The notes: generated by a model from the letters alone, not told the origin. Shown: positions 36,897 through 45,175, numbered from the stretch's first letter. The stretch: 64,000 nucleotides of DNA from an uncultured Bacteroidales bacterium (GCA_902799655.1 CADCBH010000018.1:1-64000), one strand, 5' to 3'. Numbers and translations are program-made.

Positions 36897-37330
36897 CAAC
36901 TCGTCGTTTCTCGAACAGTAACTCGTCGTTTCTCTCTTAGAGATCAGACTAGTTGCTCATAGCGAGAAGGCATGTCCTGTTTGAGTGGTTTGTAAATCTA
37001 GGATTTGTCATTGATAAATCTAGGATTTGTGGCCTTTTAATCCTAGATTTCTTCCGATTATTCTTGCTACAAGCAAGCAAGGCGCTTGCTCGAAGCAGAC
37101 GAGGCGCTTGCTCGAAGCAAGCGACCCGCGAGGAAGAAGCAAGCAAGGTGCTTACTTATCGCTCTTATATTTAATGTGTCACCCTTGTGTCAGCGTGTGT
37201 CACCCTTCAAAACGTTGCACGCCCTTTGTACATAAGGGTTGTGTCAGCGTGTCACCCTTTATTGCGAAATTTGAAGTAATAACCTTATGTTATTAAGCAA
37301 TAACATGGCATTATCAAGCAATAACCCAGC
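36897..37330. repeat. Repeat-rich intergenic stretch, likely decayed element
   Basis: No convincing gene. It holds, in order: AACTCGTCGTTTCTC twice (36898-36935); AAATCTAGGATTTGT twice with AATCCTAGATTT inverted (about 37004-37051); AGGCGCTTGCTCGAAGCA twice (about 37079-37123), including the perfect palindrome CGCTTGCTCGAAGCAAGCG; TGTCA at 37177, 37188, 37198, 37242 and 37250; and AATAAC-based repeats at 37280-37326. Open frames here are repeat-encoded and look spurious. Confidence 0.6.
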
Positions 37331-37410
37331 CTTCTTACTCAAGAAAGCCGTAGGTAGTTATCGCGAAAAGTGGATCATCACTCCGCTTTCATTTCCTTAT
37401 CACCTAACAT

Positions 37411-37851
37411 TTAATTTATAAATATCCATATAATTGTTGCAATCGCAATAATTGTTATAATAACAGAAATGCACGAAATTGAGCTATCTGAATTATTTTG
37501 TTCAACAACATCTTTCATTTCCTCTTCAGACGCTCCATCAAGCTTAGCCGTGAGAATAGCTAAAAATTCATTCGTATAATTTGCTAAACTTGCCATACTT
37601 GCTTCAAATCCTCCTTGTCTAGAAGAACAATTTATAACAATTTTTGTATGATCTTCATCTATTTTTGATAGAGTTACCATATATGCACATTTTATTTCGC
37701 CAAAACTATATGTGCCAAACGTGTCATTGATATCTTTTTCTTCGTGCATAAATCGTACAGGATTAGCTTTGAGGATAGACTTCAAGGCATCTTTAATAAC
37801 GTCAATATTAAAATTGACCTCATTTTCATACTTGTAATAATTCTGGTCCAT
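37411..37851 (-). CDS. Unknown protein with C-terminal membrane anchor, downstream of a structured leader
   Basis: The protein has 146 residues from ATG 37851; codons upstream of it lie in the terminator of the leader RNA. The first 105 or so residues are soluble (NYYKYENEVNFNIDVIKDALKSILKANPVRF... CAYMVTLSKIDEDHTKIVINCSSRQGG), perhaps an alpha/beta SRPBCC-like domain (weak). A Ser/Asp linker leads to one C-terminal helix (CISVIITIIAIATIIWIFIN), so it is probably tail-anchored. I do not recognise a family. AT content is higher than in neighbouring genes, which suggests acquired DNA. Expression would depend on readthrough of the terminator at 37859-37905. Confidence 0.75.
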   Translation of the reverse strand: MDQNYYKYENEVNFNIDVIKDALKSILKANPVRFMHEEKDINDTFGTYSFGEIKCAYMVTLSKIDEDHTKIVINCSSRQGGFEASMASLANYTNEFLAILTAKLDGASEEEMKDVVEQNNSDSSISCISVIITIIAIATIIWIFIN

Positions 37852-37858
37852 AAGTAAT

Positions 37859-37905
37859 AAAAAAGGCGGAACCATTCGTTACTTATCTGCACTCTGGTTA
37901 CCGCC
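37859..37905 (-). terminator. Terminator between leader RNA and the membrane protein gene
   Basis: On the minus strand GGCGGTAACC (37905-37896) pairs with GGTTCCGCC (37873-37865), 9 bp with one bulge, followed by TTTTTT. The 5' strand also pairs with 37993-38001, so the two folds exclude each other. Confidence 0.75.
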
Positions 37906-38213
37906 AAGTAGACCTATCGTAAAACAAGCACGAATAGTCCACGCCTATCAAGCGTGAACCTTCATCTGCTTGTTCTTCTACGATTGAATGTTTTGGCGGT
38001 ATTCGAGTGCGAAGAACAAGAGCTAAAAGCTCAATATCTATGTATAAGTACGAACAGAAACGCTAATCTGTAAGTTAATAATAATTGGTAATAATTCTCT
38101 TTGTGACCTCATGAGGCTCACCTCATCGTCAGGTCGGTTAGCGTTATATTCGTTCTATTTCTATGTCATCAGCATTTCGTTTTAAGGGTTCAACTTTCTG
38201 TTAATTGTTTTAT
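37859..38213 (-). ncRNA. Structured leader RNA or sRNA, about 350 nt, unassigned
   Basis: Transcribed from the box at 38221. Domain 1: ACGAA/TTCGT and AACGCTAA/TTAGCGTT (38138-38153 with 38050-38066) enclose a GACCT...AGGTC hairpin. Domain 2 is a rod of about 120 nt: GCACTC/GAGTGC (38005-38010, 37889-37894), TACCGCCAA/TTGGCGGTA (37993-38001, 37899-37907), ATCGTA/TACGAT, AACAAGCA/TGCTTGTT and GTTCACGC/GCGTGGAC (37952-37959, 37937-37944), capped by a 7-nt loop. The terminator follows. The pairings are read by eye. I do not recognise an Rfam family; 6S-like RNA or a Bacteroidales-specific sRNA remains possible. Confidence 0.6.
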
Positions 38214-38220
38214 CTGACCG

Positions 38221-38228
38221 CAAATATA
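38221..38228 (-). promoter_or_regulatory. Promoter of the leader RNA (-7 box)
   Basis: TATATTTG on the minus strand, with TTCG at 38248-38251 as a weak -33 element. Confidence 0.55.
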
Positions 38229-38323
38229 CGAATAATTTCCGAATAAACGAATAAAGTTTTGAAATAATTAGTATCTTAACGTTTGAAAGCCAGAAGGCAT
38301 TTGCAGGCGAGAAGAAAGCCTCG

Positions 38324-39280
38324 ATGCAGCGACGCTGTGTAGATAACGACTACACGGCACGACGGATGTATATGATAACGATGGTGACGGAAGAACGGAG
38401 GCAACTGTTTGGCAAGGTGGTTGGGCGAAGTGATGCCATAGAGCCTTCACCAGAGGTACCTCATGTTGCACTGTCGCCATTGGGTGAGGCTGTGGCAGAG
38501 ATTTGGCAATCTATCAGCAGTCATCATCGGGAGGTGAAAGTGGTGGCACTACAAATGATGCCTGACCATTTGCACGCCATCCTGTTTGTAAAAGAGCAGA
38601 TGGAGAAACCGCTGGGAAAGGTATTGCTAGGCGTAAAGCAGGCTTGCAACCAGGCATTTAGGGAAATGATGCCAGTGGAGTTTGTTGCTGTGGCACAGCA
38701 ACACGCACAACAGAAGAGGGAGAACGGGCTGCTCTTTGCGAAGGGCTTTAACGACCAAATACTGCTGAGGGATGGACAGCTAGAGCGATGGCTGAACTAC
38801 CTCAAGGATAATCCAAGGCGACTACTGATGAAACGTGAGAACCCTGATTTGTTTCGAGTACAGAGAGGGCTGACGTTCGCTGGCCTCAGCTTTTCGGCTA
38901 TTGGCAATCGGTTTTTGTTGGAAAGGCCGTTGAAACTGCAGGTACAGTGCTCAAGGAGCATTAGCGAGGAGGAGCTAAAAAAGAAGACCAATGAATGCCT
39001 TCGTGCTGCACGACAAGGGGCTGTGCTGGTGTCGCCTGCTATCTCCAAAGGCGAGAAGACAATCATGAGGGCGGCATTCGAGGAAGGGCTGTCTCTTGTT
39101 TACCTGCAGGAAAATGGTTTTACGGATTTGGCAAAGCCTGGCGGTATGAGGATGGATGCCTGTGCCAGAGGGCAATTGCTGATACTGGCACCTTGGGAGC
39201 ATCATAATGAGAAGATAACAATTAAGAGGGGGCAATGTCTGGAACTGAACGAGATGGCGAAGGCGATTTGCGAAGGTTAA
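38324..39280 (+). CDS. Second REP-associated tyrosine transposase-like protein (Y1/HUH) with extra C-terminal domain
   Basis: The protein has 318 residues and is a paralogue of the gene at 11642. HUH residues His82 and His84 (MPDHLHAILF) and the catalytic-type Tyr159 (NYLKDNPRR) are kept. The C-terminal third (GAVLVSPAISKGEKTIMRAAFEEGLSLVYLQENGF) again resembles a DprA/SLOG-like unit. Upstream, codons for FESQKAFAGEKKAS (from about 38282) are homologous to the paralogue's N-terminus but lack a start codon. A deletion has apparently removed the first ATG, and 38324 is the usable start. A 19-nt palindrome lies within the gene (38684-38702) and again after its stop (39292-39310). Confidence 0.8.
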   Translation: MQRRCVDNDYTARRMYMITMVTEERRQLFGKVVGRSDAIEPSPEVPHVALSPLGEAVAEIWQSISSHHREVKVVALQMMPDHLHAILFVKEQMEKPLGKVLLGVKQACNQAFREMMPVEFVAVAQQHAQQKRENGLLFAKGFNDQILLRDGQLERWLNYLKDNPRRLLMKRENPDLFRVQRGLTFAGLSFSAIGNRFLLERPLKLQVQCSRSISEEELKKKTNECLRAARQGAVLVSPAISKGEKTIMRAAFEEGLSLVYLQENGFTDLAKPGGMRMDACARGQLLILAPWEHHNEKITIKRGQCLELNEMAKAICEG

Positions 39281-39291
39281 CTGCTGAATAT

Positions 39292-39310
39292 ATTGCTGTG
39301 GCACAGCAAT
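39292..39310. repeat. 19-nt palindrome after the second transposase-like gene
   Basis: ATTGCTGTGGCACAGCAAT is perfectly palindromic. Its core and the following GCACAAC recur inside the gene at 38684-38712. It is a candidate substrate of the encoded enzyme. Confidence 0.7.
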
Positions 39311-39400
39311 ATGCACAACTAATAAGCGTAATTGTTGTAAATCGGGTGCAAAATAAAGAAATTATTATCAATTATGCACGATGAATTATGAATTATTTTG

Positions 39401-39408
39401 TACCTTTG
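39401..39408 (+). promoter_or_regulatory. mlaE promoter (-7 box)
   Basis: TACCTTTG ends 8 nt before ATG 39417. The upstream AATTATG repeats match those before tdk and paaK. The box lies in the longer open frame from 39381 and argues for the later ATG. Confidence 0.65.
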
Positions 39409-39416
39409 CAGGCAAT

Positions 39417-40172
39417 ATGGTAATAAAACTGTTGTATAATGCGCTGACGACACTGGGCAAGTTCGTGATGCTGATGGGACGTACGTTCTCTGTACCTGAG
39501 AGATTTCGTATGTTCTGGAAGCAATATGTCAAGGAGATGGCCCAGTTGGGTATCAACTCCATTGGTATCGTGCTGCTGATCTCGTTCTTCATTGGTGCCG
39601 TGATCTGTATCCAGATGAAGCTGAACATCCAGTCGCCTTGGATGCCCCGCTGGGTATCGGGCTATACCACCCGTGAAATCATGTTGCTGGAGTTCTCGAG
39701 CTCTATCATGTGTCTGATACTGGCTGGTAAGGTAGGGTCGAACATCGCCTCTGAGATTGGTACGATGCGCGTGACGCAACAGATTGACGCCCTTGACATC
39801 ATGGGTGTCAACTCGGCATGCTACCTGATACTGCCTAAGATACTGGGTATGATCACCATCATGCCACTGCTGGTCATCTTCTCGTCAGCAATGGGTATTC
39901 TGGGAGCCTACGGCACAGCATATATAGGTCACATCATCGTACCCGACGACCTGACGCTGGGTCTGCAGCACGCATTCCAGCCGTGGTTTGTATGGATGTC
40001 AATCATCAAGAGTCTGTTCTTCGCCTTCATCATATCAGCAGTACCCTCCTACTTCGGCTATACCGTAGAGGGCGGCTCGGTGAATGTGGGTAAGGCCTCG
40101 ACGGATGCGGTGGTATGTTCCAGCGTACTGATTCTTTGTTCAGATGTATTCTTAACCCAGCTGTTGTCATGA
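39417..40172 (+). CDS. mlaE: MlaE family lipid-transport permease
   Basis: Inner-membrane permease of the Mla/Ttg2 phospholipid transport system. The protein has 251 residues from ATG 39417. It has about five membrane segments. MlaE hallmarks are GINSIGIVLLISFFIGAVICIQM, GYTTREIMLLEFSSSIMCLILAGKVGSNIASEIGTMRVTQQIDALDIMGVNS and the C-terminal SYFGYTVEGGSVNVGKASTDAVVCSSVLIL. It overlaps mlaF by 4 nt. The MlaD-type substrate-binding partner is not adjacent. Confidence 0.95.
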   Translation: MVIKLLYNALTTLGKFVMLMGRTFSVPERFRMFWKQYVKEMAQLGINSIGIVLLISFFIGAVICIQMKLNIQSPWMPRWVSGYTTREIMLLEFSSSIMCLILAGKVGSNIASEIGTMRVTQQIDALDIMGVNSACYLILPKILGMITIMPLLVIFSSAMGILGAYGTAYIGHIIVPDDLTLGLQHAFQPWFVWMSIIKSLFFAFIISAVPSYFGYTVEGGSVNVGKASTDAVVCSSVLILCSDVFLTQLLS

Positions 40173-40945
40173 TAGAAGTCAAGAACCTATATAAGAGCTT
40201 CGAAGAGAAGGAGGTGCTCAAGGGCATCAATACCGTTTTTGAAGACGGCAAGACCAACCTCATCATCGGACAAAGCGGTAGCGGTAAGACGGTGCTGATG
40301 AAAAACCTGGTAGGACTCTTCGAGCCCACCAGCGGACAGATACTGTACGACGGGCGCGACTTTGTACAGATGTCGAAGCAGGAGAAGGTGATGATGCGCC
40401 GCGAGATGGGTATGATCTTCCAGGCAGCAGCCCTCTTCGACTCGCTGACGGTATTGGAGAACGTGATGTTCCCTCTGGATATGTTCTCATCGATGACGCT
40501 CCGCGAGCGTGAGCGTAGGGCAAAAGACTGTCTGGCCCGTGTCAACCTGATTGGTGCCGAGAGCAAATATCCTGGTGAGATATCGGGTGGTATGCAGAAG
40601 CGTGTCGCCATTGCCCGTGCCATCGCCCTGAATCCTAAATACCTGTTCTGCGACGAACCCAACAGTGGTCTCGACCCCAAGACTTCGCTGGTCATCGACG
40701 ACCTGCTGCACTCTATCACGCAGGAGTTCAACATGACCACTATCATCAATACCCACGACATGAACTCTGTGATGGGTATTGGCGAGAACATCATCTTCAT
40801 CTACGAGGGTGAGAAGGAGTGGCAGGGTGTCTCCTCAGAGATTATGAACTCGACCAACAAGCGTCTCACCGACTTCATCTTCGCCAGCGACCTGCTGAAA
40901 GAGATGCGCGAAGCCGTGATGGGAGGGAAGAAGAGTGAGAAGTGA
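40169..40945 (+). CDS. mlaF: MlaF-like ABC transporter ATPase
   Basis: ATPase for MlaE. The protein has 258 residues from ATG 40169, coupled to mlaE by an ATGA overlap. Walker A is GQSGSGKTVLMKNLVG (about 35-50), the signature is ISGGMQKRVAIARAIAL (the GGM form is typical of MlaF), and Walker B is YLFCDEPNSGLDP, then TIINTHDMNSV. Together they would move phospholipid between inner and outer membrane. The last residues (VMGGKKSEK) are basic. A weak GGCT/AGCC hairpin with a T-run at 41007-41024 may end the transcript. Confidence 0.94.
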   Translation: MIEVKNLYKSFEEKEVLKGINTVFEDGKTNLIIGQSGSGKTVLMKNLVGLFEPTSGQILYDGRDFVQMSKQEKVMMRREMGMIFQAAALFDSLTVLENVMFPLDMFSSMTLRERERRAKDCLARVNLIGAESKYPGEISGGMQKRVAIARAIALNPKYLFCDEPNSGLDPKTSLVIDDLLHSITQEFNMTTIINTHDMNSVMGIGENIIFIYEGEKEWQGVSSEIMNSTNKRLTDFIFASDLLKEMREAVMGGKKSEK

Positions 40946-41026
40946 GCAAAAAGCGCTGTGTCCGTACACACGGGTTTGATTTTAATCAATAATTCTTCTG
41001 TTTTTCGGCTAAAAAGCCATTTTTAC

Positions 41027-41057
41027 TTGTTTCCTAACCAAAATGTGCGTACCTTTG
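41027..41057 (+). promoter_or_regulatory. Promoter of the 33-codon ORF
   Basis: TTG (41027-41029), 20 nt, then TACCTTTG (41050-41057). The leader to ATG 41128 is about 65 nt. Confidence 0.75.
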
Positions 41058-41127
41058 CATCGTGAATCAGAGATGATCACAGAAAAGGATAACAATTTTA
41101 GGATAACATTTAAATTAGAGAAAGGAA

Positions 41128-41229
41128 ATGATTATGAAGAAGTTATTGAAAAAATGGCTGAATAGCGAAGCTTACAATGAGTATTGCCTCAATATGGCTC
41201 GAATGTACAACTACAGAGCAGCCAACTAA
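41128..41229 (+). CDS. Small protein of 31-33 residues, own promoter and terminator
   Basis: The frame is ATG 41128 to TAA 41227-41229, 33 codons; ATG 41134 would give 31. AGAAAGGAAATG provides a purine-rich ribosome site. The product begins MIMKKLLKKWLNSEAYNEYC and ends NMARMYNYRAAN. It has a basic amphipathic start and aromatic, Asn-rich end, and no signal peptide. A promoter lies upstream and a strong terminator begins at its stop. This compact arrangement supports a real transcript. The product is unknown; an sRNA or a leader peptide are alternatives. Confidence 0.6.
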   Translation: MIMKKLLKKWLNSEAYNEYCLNMARMYNYRAAN

Positions 41230-41262
41230 AAAACGGATTGAGCGGTTTCAATCCGTTTTTTT
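41229..41262 (+). terminator. Terminator after the small ORF
   Basis: AAACGGATTGA (41231-41241) pairs perfectly with TCAATCCGTTT (41248-41258); the T-run continues to 41262. Confidence 0.9.
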
Positions 41263-41286
41263 ATTGTTTTTACCTAACGGCAATTA

Positions 41287-41676
41287 TTATTTCAGCAACC
41301 ATTCGCCGTTGCGCTCTACCATAGGAACGATGATTTCCTCGCGCGTAGAGTCATTATAGGAAAGGAGGAGGAATACATAAGTCAAATGCTGCACCGTATC
41401 ACGTCGCGGTGCATTCTCAGAGAGGCTCACATGATGAAGCCCCTGATGCTTCGTGCGCATATCCTCCACATACTGCCGATAGACCTTCACCAGTTCGGCA
41501 CGATAGTCGGAAGGCAGTTCATCGACATTGGCCTTGGCTGCCAGGAGGCCATCAGGATAGCCCTCCAGCAGACGGTTGTAATATGACAAAGCAGCTTGGG
41601 CGGCCTTCTCTTCAGGAGTCGGTTCTGTACAACCGACTGCCAGCATGATGAGGAAAAGACTGACCATGTACTTCAT
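41287..41676 (-). CDS. Small lipoprotein, helical
   Basis: The protein has 129 residues from ATG 41676, which overlaps the der stop by 4 nt. The signal is [16 protein letters not shown], with lipidation at about Cys16. The mature part is helical ([55 protein letters not shown]) and ends in a beta region ([36 protein letters not shown]). I know no function. It is translationally coupled to der at the end of the yceD-to-der operon. Confidence 0.82.
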   Translation of the reverse strand: MKYMVSLFLIMLAVGCTEPTPEEKAAQAALSYYNRLLEGYPDGLLAAKANVDELPSDYRAELVKVYRQYVEDMRTKHQGLHHVSLSENAPRRDTVQHLTYVFLLLSYNDSTREEIIVPMVERNGEWLLK

Positions 41677-42986
41677 TTCTGACGGATAAAGACGTTGATA
41701 GGTGTACCCGTGAGTGTCCAATTGTCTCGCATCTTGTTCTCCAGGAAGCGACGATAAGCCTCTTTGACATATTGTGGCAGATTGGCATAGAACACAAAGG
41801 TAGGAATCTGGGTGTCAGGCACCTGCGACACATACTTGATCTTGATATATTTACCCTTGATAGAGGGTGGCGGAGTCTGCTCGATGATGGGCAGCATCAC
41901 CTCGTTGAGCTTCGACGTACCAATCTTGATGGTGCGGTTCAGATATACCTGCTTAGCTGTCTCCAAAACCTTGAAGATGCGCTGCTTGGTAACTGCCGAG
42001 GCGAAGATAATGGGGAAGTCCACAAAGGGAGCCATGCGATTGCGGATAGCCGACTCGAAGGTCTTGATAGCCTCCTGCGACTTGTCCTCGACGAGGTCCC
42101 ACTTGTTGACAACGACCACCAGTGACTTGTTGTTCTTCTGAATCAGCTGGAAGATATTCATATCCTGAGCCTCAATACCGCGAGTGGCATCAATCATCAG
42201 GATGCAGACATCGGAGTTCTCGATGGCACGGATAGAGCGCATCACACTATAGAACTCCAAATCCTCAGTCACCTTGTTCTTGCGACGGATACCAGCGGTG
42301 TCTACCAGATAGAAGTCGAAGCCGAACTTGTCGTACTTGGTATAGATGCTGTCGCGTGTCGTACCAGCAATATCCGTCACGATGTTGCGATCCTCACCGA
42401 TGAAGGCATTGATGATGCTCGACTTACCAGCATTGGGGCGACCCACCACAGCAAAACGGGGAACATTATCCTCGATAGCAGCACTTTCGTTGGCAGGGAG
42501 CTTAGAGAGCACATGGTCGAGCAGGTCGCCAGTACCAGAACCGGTAGCCGCACTCACGCAGAAGGGGTCGCCAAGCCCCAGCTTGTAGAACTCGTACTGA
42601 CCATACAGATCTTTGCCGTCGTCGGCTTTGTTTGCCACGAGCACCACAGGCAACTTAGAGCGACGCAGAATCAGCGCCACATCCTGGTCGAGATCAGTCA
42701 GTCCGTTCTTGATATCTACCAAGAACAGTACAAGGTCAGCCTCCTCAGTGGCCACGATGACCTGCTTACGGATCTCCTCCTCGAATACATCGTCGCTGTT
42801 GACAACCCAACCGCCTGTATCCACGACACTGAACTCACGACCACACCATTCGCACTTGCCATACTGACGGTCACGAGTGGTGCCAGCCTCATCGCTAACG
42901 ATAGCCTGACGCGAGTTGGTTAACCTATTAAATAAGGTCGACTTGCCCACATTCGGGCGTCCTACGATCGCTACTAAATTTCCCAT
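41673..42986 (-). CDS. der: Ribosome-assembly GTPase Der (EngA)
   Basis: Double GTPase for 50S maturation. The protein has 437 residues. The first G domain has [14 protein letters not shown] (8-21), DTGG and NKADD. The second has [16 protein letters not shown] (about 181-196), [11 protein letters not shown] and NKWDLV. The KH-like C-terminal domain follows. It is downstream of era across a 9-nt tandem-repeat spacer. Confidence 0.97.
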   Translation of the reverse strand: MGNLVAIVGRPNVGKSTLFNRLTNSRQAIVSDEAGTTRDRQYGKCEWCGREFSVVDTGGWVVNSDDVFEEEIRKQVIVATEEADLVLFLVDIKNGLTDLDQDVALILRRSKLPVVLVANKADDGKDLYGQYEFYKLGLGDPFCVSAATGSGTGDLLDHVLSKLPANESAAIEDNVPRFAVVGRPNAGKSSIINAFIGEDRNIVTDIAGTTRDSIYTKYDKFGFDFYLVDTAGIRRKNKVTEDLEFYSVMRSIRAIENSDVCILMIDATRGIEAQDMNIFQLIQKNNKSLVVVVNKWDLVEDKSQEAIKTFESAIRNRMAPFVDFPIIFASAVTKQRIFKVLETAKQVYLNRTIKIGTSKLNEVMLPIIEQTPPPSIKGKYIKIKYVSQVPDTQIPTFVFYANLPQYVKEAYRRFLENKMRDNWTLTGTPINVFIRQK

Positions 42987-43006
42987 TCTCTCTAGTTTTT
43001 TTATTG

Positions 43007-43037
43007 CTAGTATTTCTAGTATTACTAGTACTTCTAG
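43007..43037. repeat. 9-nt tandem repeat between era and der
   Basis: CTAGTATTT, CTAGTATTA, CTAGTACTT, then CTAG. It abuts the era stop codon. The same 31-nt repeat with four differences lies inside era (43546-43576). Confidence 0.85.
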
Positions 43038-43958
43038 TTAATCTAGATTATATCCAAAATTACTCAGTTCCTTGTCTGAACTGCGCCAGTCCTTATCCAC
43101 TTTCACAAAGACCTCGAGGAAGATAGGTTTGCCAAAGAACTTCTCCAACGTCTTACGGGCCTCAGTAGAGACCTTCTTGAGGGCTACCCCCTGATGACCA
43201 ATGATGATGCCCTTCTGCGAATCGCGCTCTACATAGATGATGGCGCTGATAAGGATATTCTTCTCAGACTCCTTGAAGCGCTCCACGCGCACCTCTACAG
43301 AATAGGGAATCTCCTTGTCGTAGTAGAGCAGTATCTTCTCGCGGATAATCTCCGATACGAAGAAACGGGCTGGCTTGTCCGTCAGCTGGTCTTTGTCAAA
43401 ATAGGCAGGGCTCTCGGGCAACAGTTCCTGGATGCGCTTCAGCAGCATATCTGTGCCAAACCTATTCTTGGCTGAGATAGGCAGAATCTCTGCATTGGGC
43501 AGCAGAGTGTGCCAATGCTCTACGATGCTTGCCAATCTGGCCTGACTAGTACTTCTAGTATCACTAGTACGACTAGACTCAGTTGTCAGCTCATCAATCT
43601 TGTTGATCAGCAAGATGACGGGTATCGTCATCTTCTGCACCTTCTCCAAGAAGTCCATATTCTTCTCGGGATTCTCCACAACGTCAGTGACGTAGAGCAG
43701 CACATCGGCATCTTGTAGGGCCGACTCTGAGAAGGCCAGCATCGACTCCTGCAATTTGTAGTTGGGCTTCAGCACACCTGGGGTGTCGCTGAACACAATC
43801 TGCACATCAGGGGTATTCACGATGCCCATGATACGATGACGCGTGGTCTGCGCCTTGAACGTCGCTATCGAAATACGCTCACCAACCAATTGGTTCATGA
43901 GCGTACTTTTACCTACGTTGGGATTCCCAACAATATTTACGAATCCTGCTTTATGCAT
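43038..43958 (-). CDS. era: GTPase Era with repeat-encoded insertion
   Basis: 16S rRNA-binding GTPase for 30S assembly. The protein has 306 residues. G1 is [10 protein letters not shown] (11-20), G3 is DTPGVLK, G4 is NKID (119-122) and G5 is SAKN. The C-terminal KH domain has GHQGVALKKV. Between G4 and the next helix, residues about 126-140 (TESSRTSDTRSTSQA) are Ser/Thr/Arg-rich and have no counterpart in the usual short NKID-to-helix link. They are encoded by the CTAGTA repeat also present after the stop codon. Function is presumably kept, since the frame and motifs are intact. Confidence 0.96.
   Translation of the reverse strand: MHKAGFVNIVGNPNVGKSTLMNQLVGERISIATFKAQTTRHRIMGIVNTPDVQIVFSDTPGVLKPNYKLQESMLAFSESALQDADVLLYVTDVVENPEKNMDFLEKVQKMTIPVILLINKIDELTTESSRTSDTRSTSQARLASIVEHWHTLLPNAEILPISAKNRFGTDMLLKRIQELLPESPAYFDKDQLTDKPARFFVSEIIREKILLYYDKEIPYSVEVRVERFKESEKNILISAIIYVERDSQKGIIIGHQGVALKKVSTEARKTLEKFFGKPIFLEVFVKVDKDWRSSDKELSNFGYNLD
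43546..43576. repeat. 9-nt tandem repeat inside era
   Basis: CTAGTACTT, CTAGTATCA, CTAGTACGA, then CTAG. The period of nine keeps the era frame open. Confidence 0.85.
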
Positions 43959-43982
43959 TAATTGTCAATTGTCCATTGTCAA

Positions 43983-44987
43983 TTACTTATTACCATCATA
44001 TGCCCACTTGTAGTAGCTGGCTCCGTGAACGAATCCAGCACCAAAGGCTGTCATGATGATATTGTCACCCTTCTTCAGTTTCTGCTCGTTCTCCCACAAA
44101 GCCAGAGGAATTGTGGCTGCCGAGGTGTTTCCGAAGTGCTCGATGTTAACCATCACCTGATCCATTGAGAGATCCAGACGCTTGGCCACTGCCTCGATGA
44201 TGCGCATATTGGCCTGATGGGGTACTACCCATGCGATATTATCCTTGTTCAGACCATTACGCTCTGCTATAATAGCACAGTCGTCGCTCATGTTGGTCAC
44301 TGCATAGCGGAACACCGTGCGACCCTCCTGATAGAGGTAGTGCAAACGATGGTCTACCGTGAAGTGACTGGGAGGACATACCGAACCACCGGCCTTCATG
44401 TGCAGGAAAGGCAAGCCCTTGCCATCAGCACGCAGATAGGAGTCCATCACACCGATATTCTCTTCCTGAGTACCTTCCAGAAGGACGGCAGCAGCTCCGT
44501 CGCCAAACAACGGACACGTAGCGCGATCCTTGTAATCAGTTACCGACGACATCTTGTCGGCACCTATCACGATGATCTTCTTGTAGCGGCCGCTCTGTAT
44601 CATCGAGCCTGCCACATCGAGTGCATAGAGGAATCCACAGCAGGCGCCCCAGAAGTCAAACGCAAAGGCGTTCTTCAATCCGAGTTTGCCAACTACGATG
44701 CTCGCTGTAGACGGGAACTTATAATCAGCCGTCGAGGTGGCAACGATGACTGCGTCGATGGTATCAAGCTCACAACCAGTCTTCTGTACCAACTGCTTGG
44801 CAGCCTTACGAGCCATATAGCTGGTGCCCAGACCTTCCTCAGTGAGGATGCGGCGCTCCTTGATACCTACGCGCGTCATAATCCACTCGTCATTGGTGTC
44901 AACCATGCGCGACAGTTCCTCGTTGTTGAGGACATAGTCAGGCACGTAGCCACCAATTCCGGTGATTATCGCATTGATTGTATTCAT
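43983..44987 (-). CDS. fabH: 3-oxoacyl-ACP synthase III
   Basis: Starts fatty-acid synthesis by condensing acetyl-CoA with malonyl-ACP. The protein has 334 residues. The catalytic Cys lies in [15 protein letters not shown] (about 115-125), His in [11 protein letters not shown], and Asn in [14 protein letters not shown]. Its ATG overlaps the rpmF stop by one base (TAATG). The plsX gene often found here is absent. Confidence 0.97.
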   Translation of the reverse strand: MNTINAIITGIGGYVPDYVLNNEELSRMVDTNDEWIMTRVGIKERRILTEEGLGTSYMARKAAKQLVQKTGCELDTIDAVIVATSTADYKFPSTASIVVGKLGLKNAFAFDFWGACCGFLYALDVAGSMIQSGRYKKIIVIGADKMSSVTDYKDRATCPLFGDGAAAVLLEGTQEENIGVMDSYLRADGKGLPFLHMKAGGSVCPPSHFTVDHRLHYLYQEGRTVFRYAVTNMSDDCAIIAERNGLNKDNIAWVVPHQANMRIIEAVAKRLDLSMDQVMVNIEHFGNTSAATIPLALWENEQKLKKGDNIIMTAFGAGFVHGASYYKWAYDGNK

Positions 44988-45175
44988 TACTCAGCAGCTT
45001 CGTCCATTACAATAGCAATCTTGCCACGATAGTAGCCACAGGTGGGGCATACAGTGTGGTAGATGTGGTAGGCTCCGCAGTTGGGGCATACTGCCAGTGT
45101 GGGAGCTACTGCCTTGTCATGGGTACGACGCTTAGCGGTACGAGTGTTCGATTGTCTTCTTTTAGGATGTGCCAT
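44987..45175 (-). CDS. rpmF: 50S ribosomal protein L32
   Basis: The protein has 62 residues. The basic start is [21 protein letters not shown]. The zinc ribbon has Cys pairs CPNCG and CPTCG (30-33, 43-46). The C-terminal end, [12 protein letters not shown], is acidic. It stands between yceD and fabH, the classic order, and is coupled to fabH by TAATG. Confidence 0.97.
   Translation of the reverse strand: MAHPKRRQSNTRTAKRRTHDKAVAPTLAVCPNCGAYHIYHTVCPTCGYYRGKIAIVMDEAAE

Noticed and set aside
36953-37296. Plus-strand open frames of 73 and 89 residues
   Set aside because: They are read from tandem repeats, with no ribosome site, promoter or recognisable domain.
38101-38180. Hammerhead ribozyme (CTGATGA in the leader RNA)
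   Set aside because: The second core box and three helices could not be placed around it.
39381-39416. Longer N-terminus for MlaE
   Set aside because: The residues are encoded by the AT-rich promoter repeat and do not resemble MlaE proteins.
41007-41024. GGCT/AGCC hairpin as a firm mlaF terminator
   Set aside because: The stem is only 4 bp; it is mentioned with mlaF but not listed as a feature.
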